Assembly: GCF_018598175.1 (NCBI RefSeq)
Contig: NZ_JAHESE010000003.1
Span: forward strand, 62,001 to 126,000
Direction: 5' to 3'
Length of the DNA stretch: 64,000 nucleotides
Source of the DNA: Dawidia cretensis
GTDB taxonomy: Bacteria > Bacteroidota > Bacteroidia > Cytophagales > Cyclobacteriaceae
The notes beneath the pieces are model-generated. The model had not been told where the DNA came from and ran no database searches. It was given only the letters and a program-made list of their open reading frames with translations. The first letter of the stretch is position 1, and each line of letters opens with the position of its first letter. The translations under genes and the position numbers were made by a program. Shown here piece after piece: positions 34,112-42,287 of this stretch.

Positions 34112-36568
34112 TTATGCTTCGGCCTTCACTCGCGGATGCTCGCGCAGGCTCCAGCCGAGGCTGCCAAGGAGTACCAATACAGTGAGCCAGGTGGAGGCCA
34201 TCATCACTTTGTTGCCAACTCTATACGGAGCAGGCTCGTAGCGGAATTCAATGGTGTGATCACCCGCCGGCACAGCCAGTGCGCGCAATACATAGTTCAC
34301 TTGCAGAATGGTTGTCTCCTGGCCATCGATAAAGGCACGCCAGCCTTTGGGATAGTATATTTCTGAGAATACCGCCAACCCGTTTTGCGCCGAGTGACTT
34401 TGATATTTAAGGTAGGGAGGCTTGTGGGTGACGATCGAAATGGTGGCGGCACTGTCGTATCCAAACTCGGGCACTGTCACGGCGGCGGTGTTGACCACGG
34501 CGGTCGTTTTTGTGTCGGTGTCGCACAGTGTCGCCAGCTCTTCGGCAGGTGAGTTGGTCTTCTTTACATCGCGTACAAACCATGCGGGGCCATTGGTCTG
34601 TTCGTTTGGAATGATCTGGTTGGCCTGCTGTCCATACACCATGTATTTTATGTTCAACATGTTGATGACACCATACGGCTGAAAGTTTAAGTCGCCGGCC
34701 CGGATACCTTGTATCAATGCGACGGTTTGCTGCGATAAGCAGGAATCGTACAAGTCCTGGTAGCGGCGCAGCTTGGCGCCGTGGTAGCCGCCCACAGAGT
34801 AATGATAAAGCGCGGTACGCGCTTCGCTGGTAAACGCACCCGGCTGAATGTTGTACACGCGGTAGTACGAAGTGTCACGCCGGATGGCCTGGTCGGCAGG
34901 CGTCATTTCGGGGGCCGTAGTTTCACGTTTGCGCACGTAGTTGTCTTTCGTAAAGTAACGACGGTCTACGAGGCTTACGTCAAACACAATCATGATGGCT
35001 ACAAAAGCATAGAATGCGGCCGGTACTTTTTTCCACACGGCAAAGTATAGCATGATAAAGAGTGCGGCAATAAACGCGAGTGACCGGAATGCATCGCTTC
35101 GGAACAGGCTCTTGCGGTCATCGATCAATGCGCCGGTAAACCACGACGGCAGTTGTTCTTCGCCTGCACGGGTAAAGCTGAACGCACCGGCAAAGAGCAG
35201 CAACAGCAGGCACAGCCCCCCCGTGGCGCCAAAGGCGATGAGCAATTTCTTTTTCGCGACTTTGTCCAGTCCTGTTTCCAGCAGCTTTTCAACGCCAAGC
35301 ACACCCAACAGGGGCAGTGTAAAGAGTGTGATGGTCAGCGCGAAGGTGACGGACCTGAATTTGTTAAAGCCCGGCACGTGGTCGAACAAGAAGTAATTGA
35401 ACGCGCCAAAGCTGCTACCCCAGCTGAGCATAATGCCGAGGATGGCGGTGGGCACGAGCCACCAGATGTATTTACGATCGGCAAAGGCCAGGCCGACGGC
35501 AAACAAAAAGATGATGGTGGCGCCCGCGTAGTATGGAACAGTATAAGATTGCGGTCCCCAGTAGCCGGACGTGAAGTTGGCCAGTTGGTTGGCGGCTTGC
35601 TCGTCGCCCGAGCGGGCCAGGGCCTGGTATACTTCGCTTTTGCGATCACTCACTAAATAATTGGCGGCGCTACCGCCGTAGAAGTTGGGCATCAGCATCA
35701 TAAACGGCTCCCAGATGCCATTGCTGGCGTCGAAGGCGTATTCACGCGTAAGACCGGAAGCACCTTGCGACGACGGCGCTGCCAGGTCGGACTTACCACG
35801 GATGGAGTATGTGCTTTGTTCGGTCACACCCCACAGTTGCCCGATAAAAGTACCGGCGGCAATAACAGCTGCAAGGATCAACAGCGACGTAGCGGTCAGA
35901 AAACCGGCGATCCTTTTTTCACGCAACGCGAAGATGAACTGTACGACCCCGTAGAGCAGTACAATGAGCATGAGGTAAAAGGTTACTTGCAAGTGATTCT
36001 CCTTCAGTTCCAGAGCGATTGCAGCGGTGGAGAGGCCAAAACCCAGCAACCGTCGACCGGAGTAGGCCAGGTGTATACCCGCGATGACCAGGGGCATAAA
36101 CGCGATGGCGCCGATACGGCCGTTGTGGCCGGCGGCAAGCCCGACGATCATATACGATGAAAGCCCAAACGCAAGGGCCGCTCCGATGGCGAGATAAGGC
36201 CGTACGCGGAAGGCCAGCAGCATGATATAATAGGAGATGAACGCGATGAAGATGTTGGCGTAGGGGTGGGCCAGTCCAAGAGACAGTGCCTTCTTCAGAA
36301 CGGTAATGGGATAGTTGCTCCAATGCACGTTAACGAGGTATGCGGGCATGCCGCTAAACATATTGTCGGCCCACAGCCCCTCCTGGCCGGTGGCTTCGCG
36401 GTAGTCGCGCAAGGTCTTGGATGAGCCCTCCCATTGCTGGATGTCGTATTGCGACAGCACCTTGTTGTCGAAGAAAAATGGGCTGAAGAATACGACGGTA
36501 ACCAATAGGAACGCGGCGATGGCAACGATGTGGGGAAGAACGTGCCGGGCGAAGTTTATTTTTTTCAT
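34112..36568 (-). CDS. YfhO family membrane protein
   Basis: An 818-residue polytopic protein of the YfhO family, with about 12-13 hydrophobic segments in the first 520 residues and near the C-terminus, and a large soluble domain between. The N-terminus shows the family motif SQYDIQQWEGSSKTLRDYR and DNMFSGMPAYLV. A conserved stretch of the soluble part is RVYNIQPGAFTSEARTALY, and the C-terminal end has EIYYPKGWRAFIDGQETTI followed by RALAVPAGDHTIEFRYEP. YfhO proteins resemble GT-C glycosyltransferases and are linked to lipid or teichoic-acid glycosylation in Firmicutes; the role in Bacteroidota is undetermined. Confidence 0.88.
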   Translation of the reverse strand: MKKINFARHVLPHIVAIAAFLLVTVVFFSPFFFDNKVLSQYDIQQWEGSSKTLRDYREATGQEGLWADNMFSGMPAYLVNVHWSNYPITVLKKALSLGLAHPYANIFIAFISYYIMLLAFRVRPYLAIGAALAFGLSSYMIVGLAAGHNGRIGAIAFMPLVIAGIHLAYSGRRLLGFGLSTAAIALELKENHLQVTFYLMLIVLLYGVVQFIFALREKRIAGFLTATSLLILAAVIAAGTFIGQLWGVTEQSTYSIRGKSDLAAPSSQGASGLTREYAFDASNGIWEPFMMLMPNFYGGSAANYLVSDRKSEVYQALARSGDEQAANQLANFTSGYWGPQSYTVPYYAGATIIFLFAVGLAFADRKYIWWLVPTAILGIMLSWGSSFGAFNYFLFDHVPGFNKFRSVTFALTITLFTLPLLGVLGVEKLLETGLDKVAKKKLLIAFGATGGLCLLLLLFAGAFSFTRAGEEQLPSWFTGALIDDRKSLFRSDAFRSLAFIAALFIMLYFAVWKKVPAAFYAFVAIMIVFDVSLVDRRYFTKDNYVRKRETTAPEMTPADQAIRRDTSYYRVYNIQPGAFTSEARTALYHYSVGGYHGAKLRRYQDLYDSCLSQQTVALIQGIRAGDLNFQPYGVINMLNIKYMVYGQQANQIIPNEQTNGPAWFVRDVKKTNSPAEELATLCDTDTKTTAVVNTAAVTVPEFGYDSAATISIVTHKPPYLKYQSHSAQNGLAVFSEIYYPKGWRAFIDGQETTILQVNYVLRALAVPAGDHTIEFRYEPAPYRVGNKVMMASTWLTVLVLLGSLGWSLREHPRVKAEA

Positions 36569-36695
36569 GCAGGCGGATTATCGGTGCAAAATAGGAAGGA
36601 TTAGCTAAAAACCCGCGCCTGGCTTGCAGGTTCGTCCATCGGTCGTGGGTACATTAGGGGTTTTCGTTATATTCGCCCGAACGTCAATTATTGAT

Positions 36696-37034
36696 ATGGA
36701 AGAAACTACTTTGGGAGATCTACTACTGAGAGCGCTTCCGGCTCTTTTTGGAATATTGTTTCAAGTGGCCATGCTGGCCCTGCCGCTTTATTGTATCATC
36801 AAACGGCCAACGGCCCCGGCGTACGTGATGCTGGTGGGTGAAGCGGTGGGCATACCCGGCGCGTTTTTCTCAGCGTGGTTCAGCGTGTGGGGTATAAATG
36901 CCAATCTGCCGATGGAAGAAATCGCCCGGTATTTTGGTGTTATGGGGGTCATCTCGAACATTGGTGCGCTGATGTTTGCCTGTGGCTTTTTGCTCTTCCT
37001 GCACGATGCATTAAGAAAACGAGTGTCTATATAA
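36696..37034 (+). CDS. Small four-helix membrane protein, unknown
   Basis: A 112-residue integral membrane protein. Hydrophobic segments can be read at about residues 13-32, 43-60, 65-75 and 85-105, with the N-terminus MEETTLGDLLL acidic. Residues LPLYCIIKRPTAPAYVMLVGEA form the first loop. It starts at ATG 36696; a longer in-frame start (36624) would place 24 unrelated residues in front. A second small membrane protein follows after 12 bases and shares the plan, with the motif KRPTAPAYVML matching TRPSVATGLML in the next. Both probably arose by duplication. They precede the glycosyltransferase/hydroxylase fusion, and the three may form a unit. I do not recognise the family. Confidence 0.65.
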   Translation: MEETTLGDLLLRALPALFGILFQVAMLALPLYCIIKRPTAPAYVMLVGEAVGIPGAFFSAWFSVWGINANLPMEEIARYFGVMGVISNIGALMFACGFLLFLHDALRKRVSI

Positions 37035-37046
37035 TACCAGTTACCT

Positions 37047-37364
37047 ATGGATGAATATCAACTCTTTTCCCTTCTTCCCCAGTCTATCGGCGTTATTGCC
37101 AACCTGCTGATAGTGGGTGCCACGGTGTACGCCATTGCTACCCGGCCGTCGGTCGCTACGGGCCTGATGCTATTCGGTGCATTTGCACGATTGGTGTGTG
37201 GCGTGTTCTTCTCTTTTGGAATCTATTTTTTTGATAACGACTATGAACGGTATACAAAGGTGGTGATGCCATTTCAGATCCTGGTATACCTGGGTATTGT
37301 TGCCTTTATTGTGGGCTTTTTTGTGTTTGCGTACAAGTTGTTCTCGACTCCGGCAGAAGTGTAA
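37047..37364 (+). CDS. Small four-helix membrane protein, unknown (paralog of previous gene)
   Basis: A 105-residue integral membrane protein with four hydrophobic segments at about residues 10-28, 38-58, 60-70 and 78-98. The first loop reads AIATRPSVATGLMLFGAFAR, similar to the corresponding loop of the preceding protein. It ends in VFAYKLFSTPAEV. The gene starts 12 bases after its paralog and its stop is eight bases before the ATG of the fusion enzyme, so joint transcription is likely. No catalytic motif is visible; a role as a small membrane partner or anchor is possible but unproven. Confidence 0.65.
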   Translation: MDEYQLFSLLPQSIGVIANLLIVGATVYAIATRPSVATGLMLFGAFARLVCGVFFSFGIYFFDNDYERYTKVVMPFQILVYLGIVAFIVGFFVFAYKLFSTPAEV

Positions 37365-37372
37365 TACACCGT

Positions 37373-38683
37373 ATGATCACGACAGAGAAAGTCTTCGTAC
37401 TCACATTTCCCGGCAACGGAGCAAATAAAGAAAAGCTCTTTGCAGAGCGTCTGCGACTTTTGCCACTGCCGGAAAATACCCCGCTTGAGATAGTGGACGT
37501 GCCGCGCGAGATCGATGCCATGACCGCATTGAAAGCCGCTGGTATGAAACTGATGGATGGATATCATCCCGACGAAAAGAGAGATGTGAGTCTGGCTATC
37601 GGTCACTGGCGTGTGTGGCAACAGGCGATACAGGAGGGAAGACAATCCATTGTGGTGTTGGAAGAAGATTTTCTACCCACGGGCACACACTATCACATTC
37701 TGAATACCGCGGAGACATCGGACTTGTTATACCTCGGCCGGTATGCCAGTGATGGTGACCGCCCAACCGACATCGGGGGGCTCGTACGGCCGGGTTATAG
37801 TCAGGGGGCCTATGCTTATCGCCTCAACCAGCGAGGTCTTGAAACGTTAACAGCGTCAGGTTTTGCACAACATGTCATACCCGCAGGGGAATTGTTCAGC
37901 GCCCTCAGCGGCCAGCATCCCGACCGTGAGGTAAAAGAAGCGTATACCGGCCGGCTCGACGTACTGGCGCCCATGAAGAACTTTATTTCGTCCGACGGCA
38001 ACTGGCACGCTTCGTTGCAGGCTGCCGGAGGCTATATTCCGTTGCATCCGCAGCTATACCAGGCCTTTGGCGAACACGAGTCCGCCTGGGTAAAGCGATA
38101 TGTCAACCCGCAACTGGTGCACCGCGAGTTCGACCTGATCTGCGACGAGCCGATCGACAACGTATATGCCTTTCCATTTTTTACAGCCACGTTCTGCCAG
38201 GAGATCATCGAGGAAGCCGAACACTTTGGTGAATGGACTAACTATCGCGAAAAAGACGGTGATCCCATCGATATTAAACTGAGTTCGTTCGGACTGGACG
38301 AGGTGTTTAACCACGCGCTGCGCAAATACCTGCATCCGTTGCTGTTTCATAAATATCAGTTACATGGACAAGGCTGGGAGAGCCTCACGTCGCAGAATTT
38401 CATTGTACGTTACCTGGCCGAACGCCAGGGGCATCTTGGTCTTCACAACGACGGTAGCTATGTGTCGCTGATCGTGACGCTAAACCTCGACTATGATGGT
38501 GGCGGCACATTCTTTCCGAAGTATAAAAAACTGATCAAACCCGAACAGGTGGGTTATGCGTCGGTACATCCAGGCTTATTGGGATATTTACATGGCGCCC
38601 GTCCGATAACACGCGGACGCCGTTATATCCTCGCGTCTTTCTTCTTCTTAGGTTCACGTCCTTTTGCCGACGGTACCTACTAG
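37373..38683 (+). CDS. Fusion of GT25-like glycosyltransferase and lysyl hydroxylase-like 2OG-Fe(II) dioxygenase
   Basis: A 436-residue two-domain enzyme without a signal peptide. The N-terminal 230 residues resemble family 25 glycosyltransferases: SLAIGHWRVWQQAIQEG, the acidic metal-binding motif VVLEEDFLP, then LLYLGR and SQGAYAYRLNQRGLETL. The C-terminal 180 residues are a procollagen lysyl-hydroxylase (PLOD)-type 2-oxoglutarate dioxygenase: NFIVRYLAERQGHLGLHND, DYDGGGTFFPKY, then HPGLLGYLHG and ITRGRRYILASFF. Predicted iron ligands are His358, Asp360 and His407, with the 2OG-binding Arg417 ten residues after His407, as in human LH3. The order glycosyltransferase then hydroxylase parallels PLOD proteins. 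No collagen-like Gly-X-Y protein is in the window, so the acceptor is unknown. The gene ends 15 bases before the convergent TauE gene. Confidence 0.8.
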   Translation: MITTEKVFVLTFPGNGANKEKLFAERLRLLPLPENTPLEIVDVPREIDAMTALKAAGMKLMDGYHPDEKRDVSLAIGHWRVWQQAIQEGRQSIVVLEEDFLPTGTHYHILNTAETSDLLYLGRYASDGDRPTDIGGLVRPGYSQGAYAYRLNQRGLETLTASGFAQHVIPAGELFSALSGQHPDREVKEAYTGRLDVLAPMKNFISSDGNWHASLQAAGGYIPLHPQLYQAFGEHESAWVKRYVNPQLVHREFDLICDEPIDNVYAFPFFTATFCQEIIEEAEHFGEWTNYREKDGDPIDIKLSSFGLDEVFNHALRKYLHPLLFHKYQLHGQGWESLTSQNFIVRYLAERQGHLGLHNDGSYVSLIVTLNLDYDGGGTFFPKYKKLIKPEQVGYASVHPGLLGYLHGARPITRGRRYILASFFFLGSRPFADGTY

Positions 38684-38698
38684 GCAAACACACGCGGG

Positions 38699-39451
38699 CT
38701 ACATATGGTCGCGCAAAATGTTGATGCTGGCGAGCAGAATGAGTAATGCCGTGATGCGTTTGATGTAAATCGGATTAAATCGCTGCGCACCCAGACGGGA
38801 GCCGATCTGGCCCCCTACGCCAACCGCTAACAACAAAGGCAAGAGGAAACCCATGTGAATATCGGGTATGCCTTTGGAGAATTGCCCAGCCAGGCCGCTG
38901 ATTGAGTTGACGAGTATAAACAAACTGGCGAGCGCAGAAATACGCCGCGCATCGCCCCATCGCAGTAAATGTAGAATGGGAGAGAGGAAGATCCCCCCCC
39001 CGATACTTACCAGCCCGGAGAGAAAACCTATGCTACCTCCCAGCAGAATATTTGTCGGCGTGGTGTTATACTTTCGTTTGGCGGTCGGTATTTCTTCGGG
39101 CTGTATCCACAGCAATATGGAGGCAACAAATAGCGTAACACCCAGGATGATAAAAAAGGTATCGTCTTGTAATTTCCACAGGCCGCCAATGTATGCCATA
39201 GGAATACTGGCGACAAGAAATGGCCAGACCTCTTTCCATACAATTTGTTTTTCGCGGTAAAAGATCAGTGTGCCCCCAGTGACAACGATGACATTGCAGA
39301 GCAATGCTGTGGGACGTATAACCTCGGGTGTCAGCATGAATAGTGGTTGCGCCAGCAGTGCCAGGTAGCTGGAGCCACCGCCGAAGCCGACGGAAGCATA
39401 GATGAGCGCAATGAGAAAAAAGGAAGCGGCAAGAAGAAGGTTGCTGTCCAT
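38699..39451 (-). CDS. Sulfite exporter TauE/SafE family protein
   Basis: A 250-residue membrane protein with seven or eight hydrophobic segments of the TauE/SafE (DUF81) type. Family blocks are visible in both halves: ASVGFGGGSSYLALLAQPL near residue 20 and GFLSGLVSIGGGIFLSPIL near residue 135. The family exports sulfite, sulfoacetate or other organosulfur anions. It lies eight bases downstream of moaA on the same strand, so the two are likely co-transcribed. A link to sulfite or sulfur handling by a molybdenum enzyme is possible, but no such enzyme lies in this window. The substrate is inferred only from the family name. Confidence 0.9.
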   Translation of the reverse strand: MDSNLLLAASFFLIALIYASVGFGGGSSYLALLAQPLFMLTPEVIRPTALLCNVIVVTGGTLIFYREKQIVWKEVWPFLVASIPMAYIGGLWKLQDDTFFIILGVTLFVASILLWIQPEEIPTAKRKYNTTPTNILLGGSIGFLSGLVSIGGGIFLSPILHLLRWGDARRISALASLFILVNSISGLAGQFSKGIPDIHMGFLLPLLLAVGVGGQIGSRLGAQRFNPIYIKRITALLILLASINILRDHM

Positions 39452-39459
39452 GGTGTTAT

Positions 39460-40452
39460 CTATCCGCCGATGGTCGACATGGATTCATGCGCGGGCAGGT
39501 GATTGCTGCGCGATGCTTCGGCTTCAAACCCATCTTTGGGCCGCTGGCGAAATACTTGTAAGAGTTTTTCGGTAATAACGTCGTCACTGTCGCCTGACCG
39601 CAGCAACTGCCGGATGTCGAGCACACCTTCATCGTACAAGCAGGTTTTTAACGTGCCTTGTGCTGTAATACGGATGCGATTGCAGGTGCCGCAGAAGGTG
39701 CGGCTAAAGGCTGCGATGATGCCCACAGTGCCTTTATGGCCTGGGATGGCGTATTGCGTAGCCGTGGCGTTGGCAGGGTCGGGTATCTTGTGCAGGTCGG
39801 GGAAATGCTCTTTCAGGTATGAATGGATGCGCGCGTAGTTCCAATGCAGCGTGGGGTAATGACTGCCTTCGCCGTTAAATGGCATCTCTTCAATAAATCG
39901 TACTTCCACGGCCTGTTGTCGCGTAAGCTCGACCAGGGGAAGTATGTCTTCAATGTTTTTTCCTTCCATGACCACGGCATTGATCTTGGTAGGAATGTCG
40001 TGCTTCAGCAGAAGCTCGAGCGTACGCATGACAGGGCCGAACTCGGCGCGCCGGGTGATCAGCTTAAACCGCTCCGCATTCAGTGTATCCAAGCTGAGAT
40101 TGACCGAGGCAATGCCGAGTCGTTTAAGCTCGGCAACGTGGGGTGCCGTTAGCACACCGTTGGTGGTGATGTGCAGGTCGTTGACACCGGGGGTCTCTAC
40201 CAGGTTGCGGATCAGGCGCATAAGGTCCATGCGCACGAACGGCTCGCCGCCGGTCAGGCGCACTTTGCTGATGCCAAGTCTCGCCAGCAGGGCGATGGTG
40301 CGTTCGATCTCCTCAAACGTTAGTAGCTCCCGTTTGGGCAGGTACTGGATTCCCTCCGCCGGCATGCAGTAAAAGCAACGCAGGTTGCACCGGTCGGTTA
40401 CAGCGAGCCGTACGTAGGTCAGGGGCCTGTTATGGTTGTCGTAGAGTGTCAG
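39460..40452 (-). CDS. moaA: GTP 3',8-cyclase MoaA (start at non-AUG codon)
   Basis: Radical-SAM enzyme for the first step of molybdenum cofactor synthesis. The N-terminal iron-sulfur motif CNLRCFYC is present only if translation begins upstream of the first ATG (40365). Reading upstream, the frame gives LYDNHNRPLTYVRLAVTDR before the cysteines and is closed by TGA at 40456-40458. The only start-like codon left is CTG at 40450-40452, giving 330 residues. The C-terminal cluster FCGTCNRIRITAQGTLKTCLY and the final Gly-Gly (STIGG) are intact. A start at 40365 would lose both the radical-SAM site and activity, so the CTG start, a mutation, or a sequencing error is needed. It is divergent from moaD. 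Confidence 0.9.
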   Translation of the reverse strand: MTLYDNHNRPLTYVRLAVTDRCNLRCFYCMPAEGIQYLPKRELLTFEEIERTIALLARLGISKVRLTGGEPFVRMDLMRLIRNLVETPGVNDLHITTNGVLTAPHVAELKRLGIASVNLSLDTLNAERFKLITRRAEFGPVMRTLELLLKHDIPTKINAVVMEGKNIEDILPLVELTRQQAVEVRFIEEMPFNGEGSHYPTLHWNYARIHSYLKEHFPDLHKIPDPANATATQYAIPGHKGTVGIIAAFSRTFCGTCNRIRITAQGTLKTCLYDEGVLDIRQLLRSGDSDDVITEKLLQVFRQRPKDGFEAEASRSNHLPAHESMSTIGG

Positions 40453-40554
40453 ATGTCAAAAGAAAAGCTCAAATTACGAACAAATTTGTGGATACGATCG
40501 GTTCCAATAGGGATACTGCTGGAAAACGACCTGGAGCGGTCTAACGGCATAAAA

Positions 40555-40809
40555 ATGAATACAAACATGAAAAAATACACCGTACTGGCCTTTGGCATCG
40601 CCAAGGACATTCTGGGGGGGCGGCAGTGCGAGATCGAGCTTCCCGGTAATACCGTGGCGGCGCTTCGTACAGCCCTGGTAGGGCGTTATCCCGCGCTGGC
40701 AGGACTGCGGTCGTTAATGATTGCTGTGAATAGTGAATATGCGGAGGACGGGGTGTTGTTGGAGGAACGGGATGAGATTGCTTTGATACCGCCGGTGAGC
40801 GGGGGATGA
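40555..40809 (+). CDS. moaD: Molybdopterin synthase small subunit MoaD
   Basis: An 84-residue ubiquitin-like sulfur carrier. The C-terminus ends in IPPVSGG: the final Gly-Gly is thiocarboxylated and donates sulfur to MoaE. The beta-grasp begins MKKYTVLAFGIAKDILGG, with the helix region TVAALRTALVGRYPALAGL. Either ATG 40555 or ATG 40567 can be used; both come before the fold, and the longer one is reported. It is separated from moaE by the 1-kb minus-strand toxin-like pair. The bases between 40453 and 40554 hold the divergent control region with moaA. No riboswitch structure was recognised there. Confidence 0.9.
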   Translation: MNTNMKKYTVLAFGIAKDILGGRQCEIELPGNTVAALRTALVGRYPALAGLRSLMIAVNSEYAEDGVLLEERDEIALIPPVSGG

Positions 40810-40826
40810 AATGTTATTCGAGAAGA

Positions 40827-41435
40827 TTATTTCTGATGTATAAATCGATAAAGGTTCGGAATGAAAGGGACAAGTTCCCGAGGAATTTCATTAAACGAGA
40901 TAGCCGTTTTTGTGCCTGGTTCAACATCGGCAATGTGTCTCAGAAAGCCTTCAGAGGAACAACGTAATGAAACTAGATCAAATAATTGAAAGGTTGTATC
41001 CAACAAGCGCAGACTGGCTATAAATCTCTCCCGAATAGTGTTGTTATCCACACCATGCCCGCCCGTGAGGACTCTTTGTTTTACTCGTTGAAGAGAAAGT
41101 TGAATATTTTCCAGAAAGACATACTGTAGCTCGATCCTAAAATCGTTCTCCTTAAAAGCTTCAATTGTGGGGATGATAGCTTCCGTGTGGTAATTTGTTT
41201 CAAAAGCGAAATTAGATCGTGTAAAAAGAGCAGCTTCTCTTTGCATGATGAATAAATCGTGCGTAGCATCACGAGCGCCCTGTCTTACCAGTGGATCATA
41301 GGAAAATATGCTCCAACGTAAATCGAGTTCTTTGTCAAAGTCGAACGAGTCGATTCCAAGCTCAATGAGCAATTCTTTGCTATAGGTAGATTTTCCGGCC
41401 CCATTGGGTCCAGCAATGATCGAAAGTGTAGCCAA
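40827..41435 (-). CDS. Zeta toxin-like P-loop kinase
   Basis: A 202-residue P-loop protein with Walker A GPNGAGKST at residues 9-17, then FDFDKELDLRW and RQGARDATHDLFIMQREAALF, and later FAFETNYHTEAIIP with the Glu-Thr used by zeta toxins. The later segment QLSLQRVKQRVLTGGHGVDNNTIRERF resembles the substrate-binding helix of zeta/PezT proteins, which phosphorylate UDP-N-acetylglucosamine or nucleotide precursors. It lacks the usual long zeta C-terminus and may be a simple nucleoside kinase relative. Upstream on the same strand is a 66-residue acidic ORF that may be its antitoxin. The sequence is AT-rich compared with the moa genes on both sides, and inserting it splits moaD from moaE. Confidence 0.72.
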   Translation of the reverse strand: MATLSIIAGPNGAGKSTYSKELLIELGIDSFDFDKELDLRWSIFSYDPLVRQGARDATHDLFIMQREAALFTRSNFAFETNYHTEAIIPTIEAFKENDFRIELQYVFLENIQLSLQRVKQRVLTGGHGVDNNTIRERFIASLRLLDTTFQLFDLVSLRCSSEGFLRHIADVEPGTKTAISFNEIPRELVPFIPNLYRFIHQK

Positions 41436-41559
41436 CGTTAATAGAATTTAATTGAGATAACGATTTCAAATTTTGATAGGAAAACAGAATGATATTGCTT
41501 TACTAAGCAACATCTAATAGGTTTAGTAAAGTTAATTTAAAGCAGAATTACCATTTTTT

Positions 41560-41760
41560 TTAGAGTGGCGAAAGATATGGCGCACACTCCTCTGGCGTTG
41601 GTAGAACCACATGGTCTACCGGGATGTGCCTAAGCTTGGATGCAATCTTATTTGCTTCTCTAGTTTTATAGAGTGACAATTTCACCCCTTCCAGCTTTGT
41701 AGGATCAACTTCAGCCTCCTCGGGCTCAATGTGCGGATCAATCGGCATATTAGCTTTCAT
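41560..41760 (-). CDS. Small acidic ORF, possible antitoxin partner
   Basis: A 66-residue ORF read from ATG 41760 (MKANMPIDPHIEPEEAEVDP). It is rich in acidic residues in the first 25 positions and has a mixed C-terminal half with EGVKLSLYKTREANKIASKL and the motif PVDHVVLPTPEECAPYL. I do not recognise the family. It lies 124 bases upstream of the zeta-like gene in the same direction, the usual arrangement for an antitoxin before its toxin, and it is similarly AT-rich. A longer in-frame start at 41847 would add 29 residues unlike the rest. The antitoxin role is inference from position only. Confidence 0.5.
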   Translation of the reverse strand: MKANMPIDPHIEPEEAEVDPTKLEGVKLSLYKTREANKIASKLRHIPVDHVVLPTPEECAPYLSPL

Positions 41761-41856
41761 ATAACGTTTGTTTCGACTCAAAACCTTAACAAACCAAAGA
41801 TACTTAAAATTCCAACACCCTATTCTCCTCTCATAACCTTTTTGCATTTTTGAGCT

Positions 41857-42267
41857 ATGATTACCCTATCCGGAACACCCCTCGATGTACAACAAATAAT
41901 ACAAGCTGCCACCCGCTTGCAAGCCGGTGCTGTAAACGCCTTTATAGGAACCGTACGCGACAACGCCAAAGGCAAACGGGTACTGCGCCTGGAGTATGAA
42001 GCATACGAATCCATGGCCGTAGCCGAGATACAAAAGATTGTGGATGCAGCGGCAGTGAGGTGGCCGTTACAAGCCTATGCGATAAGCCATCGGGTAGGAG
42101 TATTGCAGCCGGGAGATGTCGCCGTAGTCGTAGCGGTGTCGACGCCGCATCGGGCCGACTCCTTTGCTGCCTGTCAGTATATCATCGATACTCTGAAAGA
42201 GACAGTTCCTATCTGGAAAAAGGAAGTGCTGGAAGACGGCGCGGAATGGATCTCTGCACATCCCTGA
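41857..42267 (+). CDS. moaE: Molybdopterin synthase large subunit MoaE
   Basis: A 136-residue enzyme subunit that transfers sulfur from thiocarboxylated MoaD to precursor Z. Family motifs visible are AFIGTVRDNAKGKRVLRLEYEAYESMA, ISHRVGVLQPGDVAVVVAVSTPHR and the end block TVPIWKKEVLEDGAEW containing the active-site Lys of the WKKE segment. The length is near the usual 140-150. It is separated from moaD by the toxin-like pair, whereas moaD-moaE are adjacent in many genomes. A small minus-strand ORF overlies its 3' region by convergence. Confidence 0.94.
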   Translation: MITLSGTPLDVQQIIQAATRLQAGAVNAFIGTVRDNAKGKRVLRLEYEAYESMAVAEIQKIVDAAAVRWPLQAYAISHRVGVLQPGDVAVVVAVSTPHRADSFAACQYIIDTLKETVPIWKKEVLEDGAEWISAHP

Positions 42268-42287
42268 TCGGCATGCTGAATAGGGTA

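Noticed and set aside
40365-40365. ATG at 40365 as the moaA start
   Set aside because: It would remove the CxxxCxxC radical-SAM motif, which is clearly encoded just upstream in the same frame.
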